From positions 248,001 to 312,000 of the forward strand of contig CAWGZX010000005.1 in the NCBI GenBank assembly GCA_963827135.1: DNA of 64,000 nt, given 5' to 3'. Under the pieces are notes generated by a model. It did not search any database and had not been told where the DNA came from. It was given only the letters and a program-made list of their open reading frames with translations. Shown here in pieces: positions 6,946 through 13,317 of the stretch. The first letter of the stretch is position 1. Every line of letters begins with the position of its first letter. Source of the DNA: JAJRAN01 sp963827135. GTDB lineage: Archaea; Thermoplasmatota; Thermoplasmata; Methanomassiliicoccales; UBA472. The position numbers and the translations under genes were made by a program.

Positions 6946-8201
6946 CAATCGTCCTCGTCGTAATTGATCTCGACCTGCTTGGAGGACTTCTTCTTGGTTT
7001 TAGACTGAGGCTTGACCGGCGCCTTCGGCACCGGCTTCTTGGGTTTGGGTTGGAGCTTGGGCTTGGCCTTGGGCTGCGCCTTGAGCTGCTCCTTGGGCTT
7101 GACCTTCTTCTCGACCGGTCTCTTGGCCTTCTGGGGGCGCTCCTCCTCTTCCTCCTCTTCCTCATCCTCTTCGTCCTTTCCCACCTTCTTGGACTTGGAG
7201 TCCTTGGACACCTTCTTGGTGAGGATGCGCTCATAGATGACCTTCATGTACATGGCGTCATGCTCGAGCAGAGGGGATGATGAGATGATGGTGATGTTGG
7301 GGTTCGCATCCACCAGGTACTCGGCCAAGGGCTCGAACCTCAGGTCCCCCTTCTTGATGGGCGTGACCCTCTTCTCGTTCCCAGCCTCATGCTCCACACC
7401 GGAGAAATGGGTGTAGTAGAGCGAGCCGACGTACGATTTCGTCTTGTCGAACAGCTCGGCGAAGTCGCTCGGCTCCCTCAGGATGCCGTTCTCCCTGGCG
7501 TGGTAGTGGGCGAAATTGATGACAGGGACGGGACCGTCGACGTCGTCGCAGAGGTCCATGACCTCGGCCAAGGACCCCCAGACCTCCAAGCGCCCAGATA
7601 GCTCCAGCCCCAGCTTGGACTTGATCTTGTTGTCCTTCCACCAGGCGGAGATCTCTCCCAGGTTGTGCTTGATGTTCTGCGTCGCCATCTTCTTGGAGAT
7701 CTTGCCATATAGGCCGACGTGGGTTACGACCAACGCCCCGCTCATCTGGTTGGCCATCATCCCAGCCCAGCGGATGGAATCCATGGACTTCTTCGTCAGC
7801 TCGTTGTTGCTCACCAGGTCCATGTAGTAGGGCGTGTGCATGCTCAATTCCACGTCCAGCTCCCTTCCCATCTTGCCCAGCTCATGGAGTTCCTGGTAAT
7901 TCTGCACCAGGCCCGAGGCCAGGGTGATCAGGGAGTCCTCTTCCTTTATCGCCTCGTTGAGGTCGTTGATTACTACATCCTTCTTGCCCTTACGACGGGA
8001 CATGCCCACGACCATGTCCCCCTCGATCTGGAGCGGGGTGAGGCCGACCTCTTCCTCATCGGGCAAACGTTCCACTACGTTGACCCGGACCATTTGCACT
8101 TCCATGGCGTTTAGTCCAAGGTTGTGAACGTCCTCGATGCCGTCCTTTAAGGTGCGACCTTTACAAGAAAGAGGGATGCCAGCTGGCCCGAAGCGAATCA
8201 T
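6945..8201 (-). CDS. Endonuclease IV-like TIM-barrel protein with charged Lys/Pro/Glu tail
   Basis: A 418-residue protein. Residues 1 to about 320 resemble the AP endonuclease 2/Nfo barrel: SMHTPYYMDL, VTHVGLYG, LGLELSG, INFAHYHAREN and YYTHFSG. Some Nfo metal ligands look replaced: the DxxH loop reads NFAHYH, the DRH loop reads EKRVTP, and the last Glu position reads ISSSP. Repair activity is therefore uncertain, and a sugar isomerase-like or binding role is possible. The final 85 residues or so are low complexity, with a Glu run, then KPK/KPKAQ repeats and a DEDD end. The start is chosen at MIRFGPAGIPLSCKG, with AGGTGA 5 nt upstream and a TATA-like element at 8241-8250. It is followed by hxlB with a TGATG overlap. 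Confidence 0.75.
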   Translation of the reverse strand: MIRFGPAGIPLSCKGRTLKDGIEDVHNLGLNAMEVQMVRVNVVERLPDEEEVGLTPLQIEGDMVVGMSRRKGKKDVVINDLNEAIKEEDSLITLASGLVQNYQELHELGKMGRELDVELSMHTPYYMDLVSNNELTKKSMDSIRWAGMMANQMSGALVVTHVGLYGKISKKMATQNIKHNLGEISAWWKDNKIKSKLGLELSGRLEVWGSLAEVMDLCDDVDGPVPVINFAHYHARENGILREPSDFAELFDKTKSYVGSLYYTHFSGVEHEAGNEKRVTPIKKGDLRFEPLAEYLVDANPNITIISSSPLLEHDAMYMKVIYERILTKKVSKDSKSKKVGKDEEDEEEEEEEERPQKAKRPVEKKVKPKEQLKAQPKAKPKLQPKPKKPVPKAPVKPQSKTKKKSSKQVEINYDEDD

Positions 8202-8240
8202 CAAGTCACCTGAGCGGTAATCCCTAGTAATCCGGTACTT

Positions 8241-8250
8241 GTATATATAA
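8241..8250 (-). promoter_or_regulatory. TATA box for the endonuclease-IV-like/hxlB pair
   Basis: The reverse complement reads TTATATATAC, a strong TATA-like run about 40-50 nt ahead of the minus-strand start at 8201. It lies in the 225-nt divergent region shared with the ribosomal protein operon. Confidence 0.5.
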
Positions 8251-8306
8251 TGCCTTACCGTCGATGCCTGGCGATTGATTTTCAATATTGTACAACATGC
8301 AACCAC

Positions 8307-8322
8307 GGCCAGCGCGTTGGCC
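8307..8322. promoter_or_regulatory. Palindrome just upstream of a TATA box
   Basis: GGCCAGCGCGTTGGCC forms a near-perfect inverted repeat (GGCCA/TGGCC arms) ending 2 nt before TATATAAAT. It occupies the BRE position of the plus-strand promoter, where a repressor or activator of the ribosomal operon could bind. No protein partner can be named. Confidence 0.4.
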
Positions 8323-8324
8323 AG

Positions 8325-8333
8325 TATATAAAT
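8325..8333 (+). promoter_or_regulatory. Upstream TATA box for ribosomal operon
   Basis: TATATAAAT, about 100 nt before the eL18 start. It would give a transcript with a leader of roughly 70 nt. It is adjacent to the palindrome at 8307-8322. Confidence 0.45.
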
Positions 8334-8370
8334 CTTGGTAGGTCCAGGATGAGCCCTTATGTAGGAAACC

Positions 8371-8379
8371 TTTATTAAA
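8371..8379 (+). promoter_or_regulatory. Second TATA-like element for ribosomal operon
   Basis: TTTATTAAA, followed at 8382-8396 by an inverted repeat GGTCT-ctatt-AGACC. This could be a second promoter or an operator/hairpin in the leader of the eL18 transcript. Only sequence composition and position support it. Confidence 0.4.
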
Positions 8380-8426
8380 GAGGTCTCTATTAGACCGCCT
8401 TACCCAATGTCGGGAGAGTCAGAACT

Positions 8427-8789
8427 ATGAAGACCGGGAACAAGACGGACCCGAACCTGGTCGCCCTGATCGATACACTCAAGGCGGCTTCCAGGGAGAA
8501 GGGCGCCGGCGTCTGGCGAGACATTGCTCAGAGACTCGAGAAGTCCAGCAAGAACTGGGCCGAAGTGAATCTGAGCAGGCTCGAGCGTTACGCTAATGAA
8601 GGCGACATCATCGTGGTGCCAGGGAAGGTGCTAGGGGCAGGGAGCATAAACAAGAAGCTCACCGTGGCCGCCTACAAATTCTCCGACTCCGCGGCCAAGA
8701 AGATCGAGGAAGCGGGCGGCAGGAAGCTGACCATCCCCGAGCTCGTACGGGAGAGCCCGAGCGGCCGGGATGTCAGGATCATGGGGTGA
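8427..8789 (+). CDS. rpl18e: Ribosomal protein eL18 (L18e)
   Basis: A 120-residue large-subunit ribosomal protein specific to archaea and eukaryotes. Family landmarks are NPxLxxLIxxLK-like text at the N-terminus (DPNLVALIDTLK), then VNLSRLERYANEGDIIVVPG, GKVLGAGSINKKLTVAAYKF, and a basic C-terminus. It is first of the conserved archaeal eL18-uL13-uS9-rpoN operon. It ends 5 nt before the uL13 ATG. Confidence 0.97.
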   Translation: MKTGNKTDPNLVALIDTLKAASREKGAGVWRDIAQRLEKSSKNWAEVNLSRLERYANEGDIIVVPGKVLGAGSINKKLTVAAYKFSDSAAKKIEEAGGRKLTIPELVRESPSGRDVRIMG

Positions 8790-8794
8790 GCTTG

Positions 8795-9214
8795 ATGACC
8801 ACCGTAATCGATGCTGATGGTAATGTGCTGGGGCGTCTTTGCACCAGCGTCGCCAAGAGGATACTGAAGGGGGAGGAGGTCGTGGTGGTGAACGCGGAGA
8901 AGGCGATCGTCACCGGCAATAAAGAGGACATCCTAGCCCAGTACAAGCAGAAGAAGGACCGCGGCAAGGTCATCCATGGGCCGTTCTATCCCCGCAGGGC
9001 CGACCTCATCCTGAAGAGGACCGTCCGGGGGATGCTGCCCTGGGACAGGCCCAAGGGAAGAGACGCCTACCGCCTGCTCAAGGTGTACGTGGGCGTGCCC
9101 AAGGAATTAGAAGCCGTGGAGAAGCTGAAGTTAATGGGTGCCACGAACCTGAGCCGTGACCGTTATGTCACGCTAAGCGAGGTCTCTGAGCATCTCGGTT
9201 CGAAGGTGAGGTGA
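8795..9214 (+). CDS. rplM: Ribosomal protein uL13
   Basis: A 139-residue uL13. It opens with the family start VIDADGNVLGRLCTSVAKRI, followed by VVNAEKAIVTGNK and the RTVRGMLPWDRPKGRDAYRL segment that is diagnostic for archaeal L13. The ATG at 8795 has GGTGAG about 5 nt upstream; an in-frame GTG at 8786 overlapping the eL18 stop is the alternative. It is the second gene of the ribosomal operon. Confidence 0.97.
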   Translation: MTTVIDADGNVLGRLCTSVAKRILKGEEVVVVNAEKAIVTGNKEDILAQYKQKKDRGKVIHGPFYPRRADLILKRTVRGMLPWDRPKGRDAYRLLKVYVGVPKELEAVEKLKLMGATNLSRDRYVTLSEVSEHLGSKVR

Positions 9215-9219
9215 GGCGC

Positions 9220-9621
9220 ATGGCAGAGGTAGCAAACACCAGCGGAAAGAGGAAGACGGCCGTGGCCAGGGCGTCCGTCAAGAATGGAACGGGCAAGGTG
9301 CGCATCAACTCCAAGCCCGTGGAGATCTGGACCCCGGAGCTGGCCAAGCTCAAGATCATGGAGCCACTGATGCTCGCGCCAGAGCGCGCCGCCAAGGTGG
9401 ACATAGACGTCTCCGTCCAAGGCGGAGGGGTCATCGGCCAAGCCGAGGCAGCGAGGACGGCCATCGCCAAGGGTTTGGTGGAGTACTTCCAGGACGAGGA
9501 GCTGGAGCGGACCTTCAAGGCGCAGGACAGGACGCTGATGGTCTCCGACTCCCGCAGGAAACTCCCCAAGAAGCCTCTCGGTCGTGGCGCTAGGAAGAAG
9601 CGGCAGAAGTCGTACAGGTGA
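9220..9621 (+). CDS. rpsI: Ribosomal protein uS9
   Basis: A 133-residue uS9. The sequence TSGKRKTAVARASVKNGTGK and the basic C-terminal tail GRGARKKRQKSYR, which reaches the ribosomal P site in this family, identify it. The GGTGAGG repeat before the ATG serves as a ribosome binding site; a GTG at 9211 overlapping the uL13 stop is an alternative start. It is the third gene of the operon. Confidence 0.97.
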   Translation: MAEVANTSGKRKTAVARASVKNGTGKVRINSKPVEIWTPELAKLKIMEPLMLAPERAAKVDIDVSVQGGGVIGQAEAARTAIAKGLVEYFQDEELERTFKAQDRTLMVSDSRRKLPKKPLGRGARKKRQKSYR

Positions 9622-9625
9622 GAAG

Positions 9626-9817
9626 ATGATCATACCGGTCCGATGCTTCACATGCGGGAAAGTGATCGGCTCCTCGTACCAGACCTTCGTCAAGAGGGTG
9701 CAGATGGGCGAGGACCCCCAGCAGGTGCTGGACGATCTCGGCCTGACGAGGTACTGCTGCCGGCGCATGATCGTCTCGCACTCAGACCTAGTGGACGAGA
9801 TCATCCCCCTGGGATGA
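9626..9817 (+). CDS. rpoN: DNA-directed RNA polymerase subunit N (RPB10 homologue)
   Basis: A 63-residue subunit, the normal length. It begins MIIPVRCFTCGKVIGSSYQ and has the zinc motif CFTCG with YCCRRM later, matching the atypical CX2C...CC site of RPB10/RpoN. It stabilises the assembly of the archaeal polymerase core. AGGTGAGAAG precedes the ATG, 4 nt after the uS9 stop, as expected in this conserved operon. The tRNA-Pro gene starts 30 nt downstream. Confidence 0.97.
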   Translation: MIIPVRCFTCGKVIGSSYQTFVKRVQMGEDPQQVLDDLGLTRYCCRRMIVSHSDLVDEIIPLG

Positions 9818-9847
9818 AACCTCTTACAACCCCAATCTTTTTAAAAT

Positions 9848-9923
9848 GGGTCTGTGGGGTAGCTTGGTATCCTTCCAGCTTGGGGTGCTGGTGACTCCGG
9901 TTCAAATCCGGACAGACCCACCA
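9848..9923 (+). tRNA. tRNA-Pro (anticodon GGG)
   Basis: A 76-nt cloverleaf can be folded by hand. The acceptor stem is GGGTCTG/CAGACCC, the D stem GGGT/ATCC and the anticodon stem CCAGC/GCTGG. The loop TTGGGGT gives anticodon GGG. The T arm is TCCGG-TTCAAAT-CCGGA, the discriminator is A, and CCA is encoded in the gene. No intron is seen. A TTTTTAAAA run directly upstream (9838-9846) may help transcription, or the gene may be processed from the end of the rpoN transcript. Confidence 0.93.
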
Positions 9924-10183
9924 CTACGCATATCAATTGTTGTCGAATTTTTGGCCAATAACGGGGTTCTTTAGCACTTTTATGGGGTGCTCCTTCCAGG
10001 CGTTCCTGAGCTGTCGCCGACGACGCCTCGCACCAAGGCGTAGTAAGAGCTCTATGTCATGGTCACCTTTGCGTGCCGATTTTTAGCCAGATGGATATCC
10101 AGTTCGTCCTGATTTCTCGTTTGAGCCCTATTGCACAATCATTAATTAGGTTCTCGCTCTGAAACATATAGAGGGTATCAAAG
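9924..10183. other. 260-nt intergenic region after tRNA-Pro
   Basis: No open frame of note. It contains a T run (GAATTTTT) shortly after the tRNA that may end transcription, then mixed sequence becoming AT-rich toward the next gene. No att-like repeat of the tRNA 3' end and no integrase was found nearby. It marks the change from housekeeping genes to an accessory region. Confidence 0.4.
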
Positions 10184-10573
10184 ATGCCTAAGAAGAAACC
10201 AGAAAAATCCCAAGAAAAGCAGGTTAGGAAACAGGTAATGAAAGACAGGAAGATTGAAAGAGCAGAGAATAAGGCTAAAAAAAATGGGGGGAGAGACGAA
10301 GATGAGGGCAATCATGATAACGAGGATGAAGAGAAGGACAAGAAAGATGAGCTAGAGAAGTTTTCATCCGGAGAGGAGGAGCAATCAAAGGACATTTATG
10401 ACGAAGATAACAGAGAGGAGATGTTGGAAAATGATGAGATCACTGCGGCTGAGGAAGGGTTCATGAGAGGTCGCGAAGGTGATGTGGAAGGAGGGAAGAA
10501 GGACCGAAGGGGAACAGCACATAAGGATACGACCTCGGTCGAGTTGGCTAAAGAACAATATGGTGAAGATTAA
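10184..10573 (+). CDS. Small highly charged Lys/Glu-rich protein, function unknown
   Basis: A 129-residue protein of very low complexity. The first 45 residues are Lys/Arg-rich (MPKKKPEKSQEKQVRK onwards), and residues 45-90 are Asp/Glu-rich. The only patterned segment is NDEITAAEEGFMRGREGD, of a kind seen at the ends of several small archaeal proteins. No membrane segment, signal or cysteine is present, so it is probably intrinsically disordered. Base composition is more AT-rich than the ribosomal genes. It may bind nucleic acid or be a stress-related disordered protein, but nothing proves this. Confidence 0.5.
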   Translation: MPKKKPEKSQEKQVRKQVMKDRKIERAENKAKKNGGRDEDEGNHDNEDEEKDKKDELEKFSSGEEEQSKDIYDEDNREEMLENDEITAAEEGFMRGREGDVEGGKKDRRGTAHKDTTSVELAKEQYGED

Positions 10574-10742
10574 GATCTGAAGAGGAGAGAGCCAGCGTTT
10601 AGGCTCAGATTTCCGAAATAATTTTCTTTACTTGGAATCGGGACCTGATGGCTAATCGTTATGGTTCTTCTAGATAGTTGCGTCATTATTCTCTATCCGT
10701 CATAATTCGATTTGAAACTCAAGCTCCCCACCTTCAATAACA

Positions 10743-10752
10743 TTTTTATTAA
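10743..10752 (+). promoter_or_regulatory. TATA box of the AAA-TPR gene
   Basis: TTTTTATTAA lies about 30-38 nt before the TTG start at 10781. It supports that start and implies a short leader. Confidence 0.5.
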
Positions 10753-10780
10753 CAAGGATTGAGTTAATCAGTCGATACCC

Positions 10781-13225
10781 TTGGCGAACGACCGCTGCAT
10801 AAGGCCTCCTTTCACTGGAAGAGAGAAGGAGATGGAGGAGCTGATGACCATCCTTTCAGAGGTGATGGTTCAGCATGGCACTTTGGTCCTGCTCGCCGGG
10901 GAGGCTGGTATAGGGAAGACCAGGATTGCCGAGGAGTTCGAGGAGAAGGCCATCGGGGCTGACTGCATCTCGATCGTCGGGCGCTGCATGCCAGGATTGC
11001 CGACGCCTCTACTTCCTTTCATCGAGGCCTTCGAAAGCTATTACCAATCGCCCTCGATCAAATTGAAGGGTGGCATCGAGACCTCTCTGTTCGGGAGAAT
11101 CGGCGAGACCTCCTCAACTTCCTGGTCGATGGATCGGATATTGTTCTCCACCTTGGATTTCATCAGGCGGAAGTCGGCAATACGACCTATGATCATTCGC
11201 ATCGAAGACCTGCATTGGGTCGATTCGGCTAGCGTGCAGCTAATCCATTTCTTGGCAAGGAACGCCAAAGGGCTCAAAATAATGATATTGGGCACCTACC
11301 GTCCTGAGGATTTGTTGCCCGATCCTTCGGGCAACCCGCACCCGTTCGTGGACGCGCTCCGAATCATGCGTCGCGAGGGCGTATGCCAAGAGATCGACAT
11401 AGGAAACCTTGAGCCCGCGGAAGTCCGGACACTCGTGAACGGTGTGCTCGGAGGGAGCCTCGAAGCGCCGGTGATGGACAAGGTAATCAAGGAGAGCGAA
11501 GGCAATCCTCTCTATGCCATAGAGACCACAAAGCTGCTGGCGCTCTCTGAATCGATCTTGTTCGCTAATGGTGTATGGAGGGCTTCGGAGGCCGTCGAGA
11601 TCAAGATACCACCAACAGCTAAGGAGGTCATCCTGCGCAGGCTGGAAAGGGTGGAACGTAAGCAACGGAGATTGCTAGATTTCGCTTCCGTGATCGGCCG
11701 AGAATTCAGCATCGATGTCATGGAGGAAGCGACCAGGGCTGAGAAAATGGAGCTATTGGAGAGCCTCGAGAACATCCAAGACCAGGGAAGGTTGATATGC
11801 CAAAGAGGAGAGACTTTCCAGTTCTCCCATGAGACCATCAGGCAGGTTGCTTATGATTCGATCTCGGAGGCCAGGAGGAAGGAGATCCACAAGATTATCG
11901 GCGAGGTCTTAGAACGCAAAGGGGAGAAGGTCTCGCCTGCTATTTTGGCCCAGCATTTCCATGCTTGTGGGGAGCGAGAGAAGTGCATCAGGTACTCCCT
12001 GCAGGCTGGCGATGCGTGCCTGGCCAAGGGGGCATCCTATGAAGCGGTGCGACTCCTGGGACAGGTTGTCAAGTGCGCTGGCTCAAGCCAAGCTTATGAG
12101 AAGGAGCTGATCCACGCATACGATTCGATGGGGTTCGCATATTGCCTTTTAGGGCGTGATGAGACGGCGGACGAGATGCTTGAGCGTGTGATAGGGAGGG
12201 TAGGATTAGAAAAGGCCAGTTCTCGGACCCTATACAATCTGGCTGAGATTTGGGCGGGGACGTCTCTTGGAAAAGGGGATCAGTCCAAGTCAATGGTCTA
12301 CTTGGAAATGGCCGAGAGGGCGGCCGGAAACGACCAATACATGCTGGCCAAAGTGACAGGTTATAGGGCAACTTCTAGCTTGTGGAATGGGGATTACGGG
12401 TCTGCCGAGAAGTACTTCAGAGCCACGATCGATTACATGATGGGCGCGAAGGACATCGAGCAAGTAGTCAAGTTCAAATCCTATTATGCTGACGCCCTCT
12501 TGACCCAAGGCAAGGTCGAGGAGGCGTTGGAGGAAATACAAGACGCCCTGCAGCTCATCAAGGGAACTCCTGGATTCTATGGTGAGCTTGAGGCGAATTT
12601 CTATGCTGGGATGATCTACCTGCATATCGGGAACGTAAATGAGGCAATTGACCACCTCAATAAGGGAGTAGGGATCGCCACTCAAATCGGGGAGTTCTCC
12701 GCCATATGCCATGGTTATGTATTCCTAAGCCTAGCCCTCGAGATGATAAATGACGTCGAGGGCGCTTCGACGATGGCCATTTCGAGCTATGACAATGCCC
12801 TCAGAACCGAGTCGCAATTCATTATGTTGATGGCTCTAGGCGGGATATTGCACAACTCTGTGAGGACGGGGAAGCGGGACAAGGCAGAACAATTCTGCAA
12901 TGAGGCTATTAATCTCCAGAAGAATTTCCACTGGAGCATGCATTCTACGACCCGTTGCCTTCTCACCGCGGCCATGGCAGAAAATTATGCATTGAAAGGA
13001 GATTGGTCGCAAAGCGACCAGCTTTTCGAACAATCTTTTGAGCTGATGAAAGGTACTCCAAATGGTCTGCTGCTAGAGGCACTTTCCAGATCGTGGTATG
13101 CGGAATCTTTGACTTTTCGCGGCTTGTCAGCGGAAGCGAGCGAGCAAATCCGCTCAGGATGCTCGATATGTTCTCGTCTCCATAACACGTTCCTCCTCGA
13201 GTCGTTTCGAAGAAATCATGGATGA
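10781..13225 (+). CDS. AAA-family (AAA_16/MalT-like) ATPase with C-terminal TPR repeats
   Basis: An 814-residue STAND-like ATPase. The N-terminus, FTGREKEMEELMTIL, is typical of AAA_16. The Walker A is GEAGIGKTR near residue 45, and the Walker B-type segment is PMIIRIEDLHWVDS. It continues with the GTYRPEDL and GNPLYAIE motifs found in predicted ATPases that sit in front of TPR arrays. From about residue 420 it is helical repeats resembling TPRs (for example AIDHLNKGVGIATQIGEFSA). No DNA-binding or cyclase domain is attached, although many relatives carry one, so it may act as a scaffold or signalling switch. The start is a TTG placed by its TATA box. It begins an accessory region with two proteases. 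Confidence 0.7.
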   Translation: MANDRCIRPPFTGREKEMEELMTILSEVMVQHGTLVLLAGEAGIGKTRIAEEFEEKAIGADCISIVGRCMPGLPTPLLPFIEAFESYYQSPSIKLKGGIETSLFGRIGETSSTSWSMDRILFSTLDFIRRKSAIRPMIIRIEDLHWVDSASVQLIHFLARNAKGLKIMILGTYRPEDLLPDPSGNPHPFVDALRIMRREGVCQEIDIGNLEPAEVRTLVNGVLGGSLEAPVMDKVIKESEGNPLYAIETTKLLALSESILFANGVWRASEAVEIKIPPTAKEVILRRLERVERKQRRLLDFASVIGREFSIDVMEEATRAEKMELLESLENIQDQGRLICQRGETFQFSHETIRQVAYDSISEARRKEIHKIIGEVLERKGEKVSPAILAQHFHACGEREKCIRYSLQAGDACLAKGASYEAVRLLGQVVKCAGSSQAYEKELIHAYDSMGFAYCLLGRDETADEMLERVIGRVGLEKASSRTLYNLAEIWAGTSLGKGDQSKSMVYLEMAERAAGNDQYMLAKVTGYRATSSLWNGDYGSAEKYFRATIDYMMGAKDIEQVVKFKSYYADALLTQGKVEEALEEIQDALQLIKGTPGFYGELEANFYAGMIYLHIGNVNEAIDHLNKGVGIATQIGEFSAICHGYVFLSLALEMINDVEGASTMAISSYDNALRTESQFIMLMALGGILHNSVRTGKRDKAEQFCNEAINLQKNFHWSMHSTTRCLLTAAMAENYALKGDWSQSDQLFEQSFELMKGTPNGLLLEALSRSWYAESLTFRGLSAEASEQIRSGCSICSRLHNTFLLESFRRNHG

Positions 13226-13317
13226 TTGCCCTTCATCGCCTATGATTTGTCTTTGTCGAAGGAGGGTGGAAGGAAGAATTAAAGCATGGATGGTACCATC
13301 TTTATTCGGGGGATCCT

